Shown here: one piece after another, positions 26,001-33,811 of the stretch | How the letters are laid out: every line of letters starts with the position of its first letter | Position numbering within the stretch: the stretch's first letter is position 1 | From: PGYR01 sp034670025 | Lineage (GTDB): Bacteria; Bacteroidota; Ignavibacteria; Kapaibacteriales; UBA2268 | Reading direction: 5' to 3' | DNA length: 64,000 bases | Assembly: GCA_034670025.1 (NCBI GenBank) | Contig: JAXMOE010000002.1 | Span: forward strand, 1-64,000 | Position numbers and translations under genes: made by a program | Notes under the pieces: generated by a model | What the model was told of the DNA's origin: nothing | Seen by the model: only the letters and a program-made list of their open reading frames with translations | The model's database searches: none

Positions 26001-26894
26001 GCTAGATGTCAATTGCTGTGATACACCGTCAATATCAACAGTGACACCCTTCATTACTCCAGATAATGTTTTTCCTGGTTTTTGCAACTCTATTATTGCA
26101 GCTCTCAATTGTGTAGTGGCTTGTGCTGCAGGAACATTATTAGCAGTCATTTGAGCTATATTCCCTGCAACTTCTTCGAATTGTATGCCTGCTGCTGATG
26201 CTGCAGGTAATACAGCTGAAAGAGAACTGTTTAGCTCACCAAAATCGACTACACCATTTTTAATAGTACCAAAGAATATATCAGAAACTTTTTGAGTGCT
26301 TTCAACACCTAACCCGTATGAATTAAGCACACCTGTCAATCCTTTAACAGCTTCTTCTGTTGTGGCATTCCCAGCTACAGCAACCTTACTTGCTTGTTCT
26401 ACAAATCCTACTAAGTCGTCCTGCGTACCTTTGATGCCCGCTGAATATGTTTGATAATAAGCTGCTGTTAATTCTGAAGCACTTCCTATAGTTTTTTTTG
26501 ATAGGTCATTTAGTTTATTACCTAATGCATCAATATTTCCAACTCCGAGTGAAGCTACATTAGCAAGTTCTGTATTGAAATTTCTAAATTCACCAGCTGC
26601 ATCTTTAACAACGCTAACACCTGCAGCTAATACAGAAAATATAGCAGCTCCTGCTAAAAATTTCTTAGCCCCTGAAGCAAATGTACCACCAAATCCTTTT
26701 CCAGCTTTATCACCTACAGTTTTAGCTTTATTCTCAATTTTGTTAAATGAGTTGTTTACATCACTTTCATCTACTTCTATATCTATTTCTGCAGACTTGC
26801 CTGTTAGACCTTTTATGATCTTTTTTTGAATACTTGCAAATGCAGTATTATCTAGTCTCGGTCTTATTAAATAATCTTGTGTTAATGTAGCCAT
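23070..26894 (-). CDS. Phage tail tape measure protein
   Basis: 1274 residues, the longest phage gene. Residues about 110-300 carry the TP901-type core (KTIGSASELTAAYYQTYSAGI, GNATTEEAVKGLTGVLNSYGLG, ATTQLRAAIIELQKPGKTLSGVMK). Hydrophobic helices at about 395-490 and 525-555 and 1040-1085 fit insertion into the host membrane. Long coiled-coil stretches lie at 650-990 (EEITRIQEERSKNIGDEIKEQERS...). It sets tail length and takes part in DNA ejection. Length implies a long, flexible tail. Stop codon ends one base into the next gene. Confidence 0.95.
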   Translation of the reverse strand: MATLTQDYLIRPRLDNTAFASIQKKIIKGLTGKSAEIDIEVDESDVNNSFNKIENKAKTVGDKAGKGFGGTFASGAKKFLAGAAIFSVLAAGVSVVKDAAGEFRNFNTELANVASLGVGNIDALGNKLNDLSKKTIGSASELTAAYYQTYSAGIKGTQDDLVGFVEQASKVAVAGNATTEEAVKGLTGVLNSYGLGVESTQKVSDIFFGTIKNGVVDFGELNSSLSAVLPAASAAGIQFEEVAGNIAQMTANNVPAAQATTQLRAAIIELQKPGKTLSGVMKGVTVDIDGVSQQLTSSNIGKVLEQQGLTKTLQDIEGSASAMGLSMNQVFSSTEAAGAALLLTGDKAESANQQLQNIQQGIKDGVANDAFEAQAKSIDNQIKLVQDNIQGGFNDLFTALQPTVAGLLSNLVPLIQNIFSGLVPALVSVFNIIKPLITNGFAVLGPAISVITNTVGILATGIGYLFSAMEIGLPLIVGFSAAYALGNANLLKNIAITKTKLVWDKAVVLATKGWTIAQTALNLVLNNNPIGRVILLIGGIVTAIVWAYNNFKPFKAIVDKVWESIKKFAGAVGDAIVSVGKFLGLIDEDPPTAPIDKQKQAYDQLAFSTEDAIKKKEELANVPPPPPLIPDNDDEKKVKDTTKYVVEYFDALKDGQAELETMAKLEDEITRIQEERSKNIGDEIKEQERSIDSLLDRKLKLEQSLKDGFVIKEDGSKIQIKADEHVELEEMLDALNSDLKLESKKLTKLEITAEVDERKTKRETAATIADLQRERLEIEVDMGLKPKNSLLDAYEKDMQELNEALTDADSIEQQKLLNERLRLQKKINKIVIELNEDEAKKAAIAYQNSYRAVLDSFQNSLNDAFKISTDDNGRTESIKEELGLLDERKAEILKDYNEGKITAQQYNESLLEIEENRVKKSEELYERQLNSFKVFAVGIGNAFSAVSDQYADMANQNIAKLNELKDKENEYQLLQQAGKEIPDELATAHQEYSDAASNAMRELGISATATFASILVQGKLSAKAFLNLALSTLDSVISIYIAEIFAFAAAQLGPIAGPIAAVGAIAAVKGLVAVAKSEVGGAYKGVFNLSHSNKGAPGPGDTIPMMLKPKEAVVPSEIAMTNPYIEKAVGGMNEDEYFAKYWLPKHLAKFGISMPSMNATVIPLQINEANIKRIENEVRRIEEIDDFYNKINSENLAAAINRDNEIKNELVKQNRELKQILAQHSEDSKELRKELSKYRKHYSRNSTIQLEGNPKVKGEDIEIVLKNKRRKELA

Positions 26895-26912
26895 GGGTTT
26901 TTCCTTTTAAAG

Positions 26913-26943
26913 AAAACGCCGATCTATTGTGAATCGGCGTTTT
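26913..26943. terminator. Hairpin between tail chaperone and tape measure
   Basis: Stem AAAACGCCGAT (26913-26923) / ATCGGCGTTTT (26933-26943), 11 bp, 9-nt loop. T-runs on both sides allow it to act on either strand. The stop codon of the frameshifted chaperone extension (26926-26924) lies in the loop. It may lower transcription into the tape measure. Confidence 0.7.
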
Positions 26944-27202
26944 TATGGTCTGAGTAATTTATTGCTGCATCTAGAGCATATAATCTTAGTATTTCTGATG
27001 TCGGCACTTTGTTCATCAGTCTGTCAAATTCTTGATTATTTCCGTCTGATAACCGCCTTGCTATTAATTCTATGTTCTCAACTTCATAACCTAAGTATTG
27101 TTCAGCTGTGTGCTTTCTTTTTTTCTTTTCTGGTAAATTATATATTCCGAACTCTCTTGTATAATGCTCTATCTTAAGCCTGTCCGATTCCAGCTCTTCG
27201 AA
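26924..27202 (-). CDS. Tail assembly chaperone extension (T part), reached by translational frameshift
   Basis: Open frame of 91 codons after the shift (EELESDRLKIEHYTREFGIYN...SDHKNADSQ, stop TAG 26926-26924) with no ATG, GTG or TTG start near its beginning and no ribosome site. It overlaps the 3' end of the 178-residue gene at 27174-27710. The overlap contains AAG TTT TTT CGA; a +1 step from TTT to TTC over the rare CGA codon (or a -2 slip on the T6 run) links the two into a 261-residue protein. Family knowledge: such G/G-T pairs sit directly before the tape measure in long-tailed phages, and Mu uses a -2 shift. Confidence 0.65.
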   Translation of the reverse strand, partial: FEELESDRLKIEHYTREFGIYNLPEKKKRKHTAEQYLGYEVENIELIARRLSDGNNQEFDRLMNKVPTSEILRLYALDAAINYSDHKNADSQ

Positions 27203-27710
27203 AAAACTTATATCTTTCCTGCCTAAGAATATCTAATTCTTGTTCTCCCCAAAAATCATATTCTTTTAGATTTCCATCTTTGTCTTCAAAGACAGTAGGC
27301 TCATCCAATTCAGATTTTAGTTGTTCAACTTCAAAAGCTGAAAACTTAGATATCTTGGTAGTTTTATCAAAGTCAATCATTGTTTTAATTGTTTCAACAA
27401 GATATTTCGTTTGTACCTCAGAAAGTTCAGCATCTTTTTCTAATGCTACTTCAAACTCTTCTGGAGTTAACTTGTCTATTAATTCATTTTGCTCTTGTTT
27501 GTCTGGTGCACCATTTTGTATTTCGTATACAGTAGGATAGTCGTTTTTGTATTGCTTGCTGAATTTTAAAGTTTCAACTTGCTCCTTCCTTTGCAATTCT
27601 TGCAGTTTCTTTCTTACATTGTTCGAAGGAGCATTGTAATGAATATCTTTCTTCTCGAAACCGCCATCTGGTTTTATAAATCTAAGTTTCGTTGGTTTTA
27701 ATCCTTTCAT
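27174..27710 (-). CDS. Tail assembly chaperone (G part)
   Basis: 178 residues, charged and helical (EVALEKDAELSEVQTKYLVETIKTMIDFDK, LDILRQERYKFFRRAGIGQA). It starts on an ATGA overlap with the preceding gene and lies directly before the frameshift extension and the tape measure, the standard site of the tail chaperone. The zero-frame product ends 8 residues after the slippery codon. The N-terminus (KGLKPTKLRFIKPDGGFEKKD) is basic. Confidence 0.65.
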   Translation of the reverse strand: MKGLKPTKLRFIKPDGGFEKKDIHYNAPSNNVRKKLQELQRKEQVETLKFSKQYKNDYPTVYEIQNGAPDKQEQNELIDKLTPEEFEVALEKDAELSEVQTKYLVETIKTMIDFDKTTKISKFSAFEVEQLKSELDEPTVFEDKDGNLKEYDFWGEQELDILRQERYKFFRRAGIGQA

Positions 27711-28300
27711 TGTTCCAACCCACTAATTTTATTTAACTCACAATAATAACTAACCACTTTCTTGATATTAGCCATACTGAGACCAGGGCAATCAAGTAAA
27801 TCTTGCTTATCTGTGTGAGTACGTAGCAAACTTCTAGTTTCATTATGCTCAATTGCATTTACATCTAGTACTGTTTTGATCATTGTAACCCAATAAAGTT
27901 CAAGAGCATTCTGAGTTTTCTCTTTGTCTTCATTAGGTTTGTTAATCATATTCAGTCTTACTGTCACATCTCTAGTTTTTTCGATAACATAATCTCTTAC
28001 GTCACCTCTGTACTTCAAAGTCTCTTTTTCACCATTATTGAATAAAGCTTTTGGCTTCTTATTTTCAATGATAATAGCTTCTAACCAATTGTCTTCCTCA
28101 TTTTCCTCTTGTGCTGCATGCCCTTCATTTTCTTGCTGATCATCCCCATCTTCAGCATCATCTATTGTATCATCGTCCAAATCAGTAAGCATATCACTTA
28201 GCTGATCAGTTGTGTGTTCATCTAGCAATTCTTGATAGTCAAATTCAGTCTGATCTGCTATTTTTCTTGCAATTTTTTGTTTTGGTGTTAGGTTAGCCAT
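27707..28300 (-). CDS. Phage tail-region protein, unknown function
   Basis: 197 residues with a highly acidic stretch at about 38-75 (LTDLDDDTIDDAEDGDDQQENEGHAAQEENEEDN) and a basic N-terminus (TPKQKIARKIADQ). It lies between the tail tube gene and the chaperone pair; the position suggests tail assembly. No family recognised. Confidence 0.55.
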   Translation of the reverse strand: MANLTPKQKIARKIADQTEFDYQELLDEHTTDQLSDMLTDLDDDTIDDAEDGDDQQENEGHAAQEENEEDNWLEAIIIENKKPKALFNNGEKETLKYRGDVRDYVIEKTRDVTVRLNMINKPNEDKEKTQNALELYWVTMIKTVLDVNAIEHNETRSLLRTHTDKQDLLDCPGLSMANIKKVVSYYCELNKISGLEQ

Positions 28301-28410
28301 GGTTCTTTCCTCTTGTAATTATTAATAAAGTTCTCTTCTCGTTTTCATCTCTTCATGCCCTCAAGTGTAAGGTTTATATGGTGTCCATGAGGGCACTCAG
28401 AGTAATTTGT

Positions 28411-29058
28411 TTATGATGCGTCAGTCAAAAAGTGTTTGTATTTTAAGCTACCTTCAGCTAATAATACATCACTTGTCTCAGCTGCTTTATCAAACTTAGT
28501 AGCATCTAAAACTGATTTAGTTTGTCCAGTCCCATCGTGGATAGTTATATCCTGTTTCGGCTTGATTTGTTGTACCGTAATAGTGGTCTTCACTTTCTGA
28601 TTGTATGTCCAGTTTTGTGCACCACTCGAACCAGTTACCAACTTACAAGCCATTGCAACAAGTGGTCTTTTATCTGAGTCACCAGATAGTGGCCCTGCTA
28701 CTGAAAGAACCAAATCATTATCTCCAGTACCACCAGATGAACCGCCATAGATCTCACCGTGCCATGCAAAGTCTTCTTCCAGCTCATCCGAAGCCCCAAC
28801 TGTTTTGTATTGCTCTAAGAATTTTTCTAACTCTTCACCAGAACTAATTACATCAAAGCTAGCTTGCATTGTGCCGTCATCTTGTGGTGACCAATCAATT
28901 GGGCCTACCATTTTTATTGCCAGCTCATTGTCATCTATATCAGTAAATTCACCAGTGCCAGGTTTTTTTGTTTCTAACTGAGAGTGGTCAGACTTTAGTC
29001 TGTGGAACCTCAGTATCGAACCTTTTGCTTCTTGGGCATATTGATAGCCTTCTCCCAT
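28411..29058 (-). CDS. Major tail (tube) protein
   Basis: 215 residues, predicted all-beta, no signal peptide. It begins MGEGYQYAQEAKGSILRFHRLKSDHSQ and has the steady strand/turn pattern of tube subunits (MQASFDVISSGEELEKFLEQY, NWTYNQKVKTTITVQQIKPKQDITI). It sits directly upstream of the chaperone genes and tape measure, the invariant order in siphoviruses. Assigned mainly by position and fold style. The 110 bp after it carry a dyad (28356-28363 / 28388-28395). Confidence 0.65.
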   Translation of the reverse strand: MGEGYQYAQEAKGSILRFHRLKSDHSQLETKKPGTGEFTDIDDNELAIKMVGPIDWSPQDDGTMQASFDVISSGEELEKFLEQYKTVGASDELEEDFAWHGEIYGGSSGGTGDNDLVLSVAGPLSGDSDKRPLVAMACKLVTGSSGAQNWTYNQKVKTTITVQQIKPKQDITIHDGTGQTKSVLDATKFDKAAETSDVLLAEGSLKYKHFLTDAS

Positions 29059-29093
29059 TGTTTTACCTCTTAATTATTATTAATGTTTCAATT

Positions 29094-29657
29094 TCACTTT
29101 ATACTTCCTGCAGCATAGCCAAGCACACCAGCACTAATTGCTATGGCGGGCTTTACATACCAGGACTCTTTTTCTTCTTTTGGAGTCATATAATTTATAT
29201 AGCTCATCGTAGGTACTTCTCTAACAGCTAATTTCAGCTCTGCTTTCAATATCAAATCTTTTACTGATGCAAGTTCTATATAGATAGAATCACCTTCAGC
29301 TGTTACTTCTTCGTATCTCTTTATTCGTTCAAACCCTTCATCTATCAAGTTCTGCTTTAAGCACTCATACTCTTCTACCAAATCATTTAAGTATGATCTA
29401 TCTACATTGCCATTATATACCGTATCTATTTTCGTTCTTAAATATATAGTATCTAGCACGGCGTAAGGTTTTAGTTTTGTCACAGTAACTGGTGGTGCTT
29501 GCCATGGGATGTATTTAATTACAGTGTCCCTTTGCACTACCTCAAAATCACTAGGATTTATAATCTTGTTTATGCTATCTCCATTTGGACCATAAAACCA
29601 TCCTAATAGAAATGCAATTATTACTGCTGCTAATATATGCCATCCATTCACTTGCAT
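29094..29657 (-). CDS. Membrane protein of lysis cassette, spanin-like
   Basis: 187 residues. One transmembrane helix at the N-terminus (WHILAAVIIAFLLGWFYGP), a long charged/coiled middle (LNDLVEEYECLKQNLIDEGFERIKRYEEVTAEGD), and a second hydrophobic segment at the C-terminus (VKPAIAISAGVLGYAAGSI). It overlaps the endolysin gene by 10 bp. Spanins join inner and outer membranes in the last step of lysis; this layout could do that, but no lipobox is seen. Assigned by topology and neighbours. Confidence 0.5.
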   Translation of the reverse strand: MQVNGWHILAAVIIAFLLGWFYGPNGDSINKIINPSDFEVVQRDTVIKYIPWQAPPVTVTKLKPYAVLDTIYLRTKIDTVYNGNVDRSYLNDLVEEYECLKQNLIDEGFERIKRYEEVTAEGDSIYIELASVKDLILKAELKLAVREVPTMSYINYMTPKEEKESWYVKPAIAISAGVLGYAAGSIK

Positions 29658-30190
29658 CTTGAGTACCGTTTTAAAATTGTTTTATCTTTCTTATATATGG
29701 ATATTTCTTCTTTTCTTCGTATGACTAAACCCTTCATAATCCTACCACCAGCATATACATACAATCCCATCTTATAAGTAACCAAGTCATGATTGCCTGT
29801 TTGTATGCCTTTTAGGAATGCACCTGTGAATCTGTAGCCAAGATTATAGCTAAATGAGACAAGGGCTCCGAATTGATACCAGGGCAATATTCTGCCTGCT
29901 TTTCTGGAAACATATCTTTCAAATCTATCAGCATCTTTTTTAAGCAATACTTCAGCTTCCTGTTTGGTTATTCTCATTCCTGGCTTAGCATCCTTTATAT
30001 TGCCATACCCAATTGTCCATATTCCAACTGGATCTATGTATGCTAAAGAACGAAAACCTTCTTTTGCTTTTATGAAGTTGACTATTGGTTGCTCTATTCT
30101 TTGAACCAACCCACTTTGTGCAGAACTAAGCTGCACAAAGAGAGCTAATCCGATCACCACGTAACGGAGATATGAGATGACATTTTTCAT
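29648..30190 (-). CDS. Endolysin, T4-type lysozyme (GH24)
   Basis: 180 residues. The catalytic triad spacing of T4 lysozyme is exact: E44, D53, T59 in AKEGFRSLAYIDPVGIWTIGYGN (T4: E11, D20, T26). An N-terminal hydrophobic segment (YVVIGLALFVQLSSAQ) is a signal peptide or signal-arrest-release anchor, so export may not need the holin. It cuts peptidoglycan at the end of infection. It overlaps its upstream neighbour by 4 bp and the spanin-like gene by 10 bp. Confidence 0.92.
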   Translation of the reverse strand: MKNVISYLRYVVIGLALFVQLSSAQSGLVQRIEQPIVNFIKAKEGFRSLAYIDPVGIWTIGYGNIKDAKPGMRITKQEAEVLLKKDADRFERYVSRKAGRILPWYQFGALVSFSYNLGYRFTGAFLKGIQTGNHDLVTYKMGLYVYAGGRIMKGLVIRRKEEISIYKKDKTILKRYSRCK

Positions 30191-30669
30191 AATTTATCTG
30201 CTAAATATATTATTGAACCAGTTATAAATACAACAGAGAATATTGCTATTAGTGCATTAATTTTCTGTTTCTGATACATACAAGCATTTTCATGGTTCTG
30301 ATCTATATTTTCTGTCCACTTGAGTTTTGTAAAAGCATAAGCACTAATAGAGGCAACTACAATCCAAAAGAACATGAGAATACTAGAGTGAAGGATTGTT
30401 TGCCAGAAATTAGTAGCTTGCCTTTTTGAGGCCAGTAATGACAACTTATCCATTGCTTGTGCTCTTACTTTATCATTTATAGTAGAGTCCTGTGCAATTG
30501 TATAAAGAGGATTCATCTCTTTATCAATTCTTATGGTATCACTTTGAAAATTATCCAATAGAATTATACTACAAATGATAATTAATGCCAGTCCCATAAA
30601 TCTGGCTAAAGCGTTTTTGATATCTTTCTTTGTGATATCTCCATCAAATAAATCTCTAATCCATTTCAT
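30187..30669 (-). CDS. Holin-like membrane protein
   Basis: 160 residues with three hydrophobic segments (FMGLALIIICSIILL, about 26-40; ILMFFWIVVASISAYAF, about 98-114; INALIAIFSVVFITGSIIYLA, about 138-158). It overlaps the endolysin by 4 bp, the typical coupling of holin and endolysin. Assigned by topology and position; the sequence family is not recognised. Confidence 0.6.
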   Translation of the reverse strand: MKWIRDLFDGDITKKDIKNALARFMGLALIIICSIILLDNFQSDTIRIDKEMNPLYTIAQDSTINDKVRAQAMDKLSLLASKRQATNFWQTILHSSILMFFWIVVASISAYAFTKLKWTENIDQNHENACMYQKQKINALIAIFSVVFITGSIIYLADKL

Positions 30670-30953
30670 TATCTATCCTCATTCGATTTTTGCTTATTTA
30701 ATTGCTTTATCTCTGTCATGAGCCTTTCAAGTTTTAGGTTTGATTCATTAATCTTGCCTAGTATTTCTAAGTATCTGCTATCCGAATTTCTAACAGCTTC
30801 TTCAGTTTGTGATATTCTAACTTCATTAGCGGCCAGCTTATTTAACACATAAATATGTGAACCGCCTAATCCTAATATTGCTGATGCAAAGATTGAGATG
30901 ATGAAAGTATTTACAGAATCTCTGTTTATTCTATTTTCTGATTCTCTTGACAT
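30669..30953 (-). CDS. Small membrane coiled-coil protein of lysis cassette
   Basis: 94 residues: a charged start, one transmembrane helix (TFIISIFASAILGLGGSHIYV), then a coiled coil (VRISQTEEAVRNSDSRYLEILGKINESNLKLERLMTEIKQL). The layout resembles XhlA/DUF2730-type phage proteins encoded beside holins. It shares one base with the holin start. Confidence 0.6.
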   Translation of the reverse strand: MSRESENRINRDSVNTFIISIFASAILGLGGSHIYVLNKLAANEVRISQTEEAVRNSDSRYLEILGKINESNLKLERLMTEIKQLNKQKSNEDR

Positions 30954-31009
30954 TTCAATAACTCACTTTATAATTGTTTAAATCTTCAATTTTTGTTTTG
31001 CTGTTAATT

Positions 31010-31300
31010 TCAGCTTCTTTCATCTGAAAAGAACACGACACCCAACAATGTCAAACCTGTGTTAGTGATGTTATCTTGTTGTTGGTCGTCATCTCTATTG
31101 AAGTGGTATTTCACTTTGATTTTATCATTATTTTCAACCGATGCTTCAAATCTCAACCTTGAATCCTGACCAATTACATTCATCAATACTGAATCTCCGA
31201 CTCTCGCACCTTGCACATCATACTCTTCTGATGAACCTTCAATATCTGTGCTTACTGTTATGTTAGTCTTCTTAAAACTTATTCCTTGTACTAAATTCAT
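31010..31300 (-). CDS. Virion decoration/fibre-like protein, paralogue 1
   Basis: 96 residues. Shares the motif YDVQGARVGDSVLMN with the next gene's YIVAGAKVGDAVMMN. Family knowledge: the V-x-G-A-x-V-G-D pattern recurs in C-terminal beta domains of head or tail decoration proteins. A beta-rich C-terminus (KVKYHFNRDDDQQ...LTLLGVVFF) follows. Probably made late and placed on the virion surface. Confidence 0.5.
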   Translation of the reverse strand: MNLVQGISFKKTNITVSTDIEGSSEEYDVQGARVGDSVLMNVIGQDSRLRFEASVENNDKIKVKYHFNRDDDQQQDNITNTGLTLLGVVFFSDERS

Positions 31301-31323
31301 CTTTTTACCTTTTTATTAAATTG

Positions 31324-31689
31324 TTATACTATTTTTCTAATTACTGTAATCACATATGCGGCTGAACTCATAGATGATTCTCCGTTTGTTTCGTCTCCGC
31401 ATCCGAAGTCAATACTCACTGTATTTACTGCACTCACATAAGGCAGTCCTACTATTAACCCACTTGTTGAATCATTTTGAAAGTTCATCATAACGGCATC
31501 GCCTACTTTTGCACCTGCTACAATATAATTCTTTGTTACTGGTCCTGGAGCTTCTACAGTAATTGCACCTGTTGTTCCAGTTGCTGATAAAATAAAAGCC
31601 ATCCCAGCAATTGTTGAATCTGTTTTTTGAACATATCCAGACAAATCGGCTCCTGCACTTTTATTCAATATTTTAATGTGAGTAGCCAT
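31324..31689 (-). CDS. Virion decoration/fibre-like protein, paralogue 2
   Basis: 121 residues. The first third has a fibre-like 'ADLSGYVQKTDSTIAG' segment; the rest has the GAKVGDAVMMN domain shared with the neighbour at 31010. The two probably arose by duplication, with only this copy keeping the N-terminal segment. It lies downstream of the capsid gene. Confidence 0.5.
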   Translation of the reverse strand: MATHIKILNKSAGADLSGYVQKTDSTIAGMAFILSATGTTGAITVEAPGPVTKNYIVAGAKVGDAVMMNFQNDSTSGLIVGLPYVSAVNTVSIDFGCGDETNGESSMSSAAYVITVIRKIV

Positions 31690-31693
31690 TTTC

Positions 31694-32041
31694 CTAAGAC
31701 CTCGAAGACATATTTACAGTAAATGTTGATCCAGCTTCATTACCATCTGCTGTATATTCCAGACAAAGGAAATCAGCTTTTTCTGGTAAATCATTTGAGT
31801 AGATTACATTTCCATTAGCATCTGCTATTATCTGTTCGCTTTCAGCAATTTCAATCAAATCATCTTCTTTAGGATTCGTCGAGGCAATCCTTTGTAACTT
31901 GAATGCAGTTCCAGCTTCAGGAACAAATCCTGCATAATTTATTTGCATCATATAATGATCAGAATTCAAAGGAATTAGAATCTTATGATCAACTGATGCA
32001 TCATATGGATTGTTTTTTATGTCGTATTGTTCTATTGCCAT
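31694..32041 (-). CDS. Capsid-associated protein, unknown function
   Basis: 115 residues, beta-rich (HKILIPLNSDHYMMQINYAGFVPEAGTAFKLQRI), with a C-terminal segment FLCLEYTADGNEAGSTFTVNMSSRS. It directly follows the capsid gene in the leftward operon and could be a head decoration or adaptor protein. No family recognised. Confidence 0.5.
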   Translation of the reverse strand: MAIEQYDIKNNPYDASVDHKILIPLNSDHYMMQINYAGFVPEAGTAFKLQRIASTNPKEDDLIEIAESEQIIADANGNVIYSNDLPEKADFLCLEYTADGNEAGSTFTVNMSSRS

Positions 32042-32125
32042 GGTTTATACCTTTATTAAAAAATAGGGTTGGAATTACAGAGCTACTAACCAACCCATGA
32101 TTCGAGAACCGAAGTAACGAAATTT

Positions 32126-32998
32126 CTACGCTGTACCAGTGCCAATTCTTGACTTAGCCACACCTAGCATTTTTGATTCAAATACTTTTGAACCATAGTA
32201 ATGTAGTGCTCTGAAGTAATCAGCAAAAGCACCTTGTGCTCTCAGTGTCTCAGTTGCTTTATGTGGAATTGCACTAGCTGTTGACAATGCGCCAATCACG
32301 CCGTATGGTAGGTATCTATTTACAGGATCACCAGTAGTGATATCAGAAGCCACTTCTGTTTTTAGGTTATTTGATTCAACAATAGCCATGTTGAATACTT
32401 TACCTATTTGTCCAGTAACTAACACTTTGTCACTCAATTCTGAGTTCTTAGTAAAGTGTGGAGACAATCTAACTAGTGATGCTTCTCTAGGGCTCACAGT
32501 GAAAAACTTAGGAACTGATACATCAATATCAGCTTCTTTTAGTCTAGTTTCAGCTTCGTCAATTGCTTTTACAATTGTGTTAGTAGTATAGACAACAGAG
32601 TCAATTACATTGTCTGGATGTGCACCATTCCCCATTTCTTCAAATAAGTATTTGTCGTATTTCCCAGCTAAGCTGTCAATACCACCAGTCAAATATTTTT
32701 CTACTAATTCAATATTAGTAAGTGCTTGGTCTGTATCTTCGATTGTTGCAGCTATGTAATCTGCTTGATCAATCGACAAAGTAATTTGTGATGAATCAGC
32801 TTCTTCATACACAACCGAGCCACTATATGTTTTTACAGTCAAACCAGATGGTTTAACAACTCTCACTGTACCACCTTGTTTTGTAATCACACCTTGATAA
32901 TCTGTATTACAAAGCCCAAAGGCTTTTAATTTCCTTTTAAGCTGGTATCTCATTTCCTGAGTGACCAGGACAGGATTAAAGTGTTCTGTTGTTGGCAT
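32126..32998 (-). CDS. Major capsid protein
   Basis: 290 residues. Resembles P22/HK97-fold coat proteins: an N-terminal arm (PTTEHFNPVLVTQEMRYQLKRKLKAFGL), a strand-rich body (GGTVRVVKPSGLTVKTY ... ITLSIDQADYIAATIEDTDQ), the helix IDEAETRLKEADIDVSVPKFFTVSPREASLV, and the C-terminal ALSTASAIPHKATETLRAQGAFADYFRALHYYGSKVFE. It follows a scaffold-like gene, as expected. Not the Mu T-type sequence, so the head shell is from another lineage. Confidence 0.85.
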   Translation of the reverse strand: MPTTEHFNPVLVTQEMRYQLKRKLKAFGLCNTDYQGVITKQGGTVRVVKPSGLTVKTYSGSVVYEEADSSQITLSIDQADYIAATIEDTDQALTNIELVEKYLTGGIDSLAGKYDKYLFEEMGNGAHPDNVIDSVVYTTNTIVKAIDEAETRLKEADIDVSVPKFFTVSPREASLVRLSPHFTKNSELSDKVLVTGQIGKVFNMAIVESNNLKTEVASDITTGDPVNRYLPYGVIGALSTASAIPHKATETLRAQGAFADYFRALHYYGSKVFESKMLGVAKSRIGTGTA

Positions 32999-33033
32999 TT
33001 TCCTTCCTCTAAATATTAATTAATTGTTGTATT

Positions 33034-33666
33034 CTAAACTATAGTTTTCAGCTTCTCAGCTATTTCTATATTACTTCTTGATTTAGCATATTCATCTTCT
33101 GTCATTTCTGCTATATCATCATTTTTGAAAGCAGGTGAACCACCTTCAGTTCCTGCGTTATATTTAGAATCGTTCTCACCACCTTTTTTACCACCATCAG
33201 AATTCTTCTTTTTAATATTCTCACCTACTGGTTTTGATTCCAGCACTTCTTCTAAAATCTCAATGTCACCATTGTATTTTTCATCTAATTTCTTCTTCCA
33301 GTTATCTTTTTCACCTTCAGCAATTCTACCTTCTTTGATAGATTTACTTAAAAGAGCCTCAACTTTCTTCTCACTAGCAGTTTTTTTAGTAGTTTCAATT
33401 TCAGTATTGTATTTTTCATACCCTTCCTTGAGCTTGGCCATATCTTGTGTGATTGGATCAAGTTGCTGTTTTACTGCTTCAGCTACTATTTTTGCTACTT
33501 CTTTCGAATTCATTGATTCACCTTTATCATCTTTTTTTTCTTCTACCTCATCTAATCCAAGCATTTTCCTAAATCTAGTGATTACACCAGGTCTTTTTGA
33601 AAGTGCTTCTACTAACTCATCATCTGTTTGTTCATTTGGGTTCTGATTTCCAGCTTCCGTTGACAT
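33034..33666 (-). CDS. Capsid scaffold-like protein
   Basis: 210 residues, highly charged and helical, with a coiled-coil centre (VAKIVAEAVKQQLDPITQDMAKLKEGYEKYNTEIETTKKTASEKKVEALLSKSIKEGRIAEGEK) matching the scaffold region of phage protease/scaffold proteins such as Mu gpI. A protease domain is absent, and the tail is Gly/Lys-rich. It is the first gene leftward from the divergent region and directly precedes the capsid gene. Confidence 0.75.
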   Translation of the reverse strand: MSTEAGNQNPNEQTDDELVEALSKRPGVITRFRKMLGLDEVEEKKDDKGESMNSKEVAKIVAEAVKQQLDPITQDMAKLKEGYEKYNTEIETTKKTASEKKVEALLSKSIKEGRIAEGEKDNWKKKLDEKYNGDIEILEEVLESKPVGENIKKKNSDGGKKGGENDSKYNAGTEGGSPAFKNDDIAEMTEDEYAKSRSNIEIAEKLKTIV

Positions 33667-33811
33667 TTTATATCTCCTTTTGATTAATGGTTATTTTCAT
33701 TAGGTGCAATTTCAATACTATTCTCATTGGTTTTAGCCCAGATGTGTATATGGGCAAATACTTAGAGCGATTCAAGATAGTTTGCAACAGTTGAAATTAT
33801 TAAGGTGAATT
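33667..33811. promoter_or_regulatory. Divergent late promoter region
   Basis: 145 bp separate the leftward scaffold gene from the rightward head-assembly gene. Both have ribosome sites at the margins (AAAAGGAGAT for the leftward gene; AAGGTGAAT for the rightward gene). Two late operons must start here; no exact promoter elements can be named. Confidence 0.5.

Noticed and set aside
28356..28395. Terminator after the tail tube gene
   Set aside because: The dyad TGCCCTCA/TGAGGGCA has a 24-nt loop and no T-run; it may be a processing site but is not a clear terminator.
33125..33646. Rightward 173-codon frame opposite the scaffold gene
   Set aside because: It is the antisense shadow of a charged coiled-coil gene (Ser/Phe-rich result), with no ribosome site; the leftward scaffold gene explains the region.
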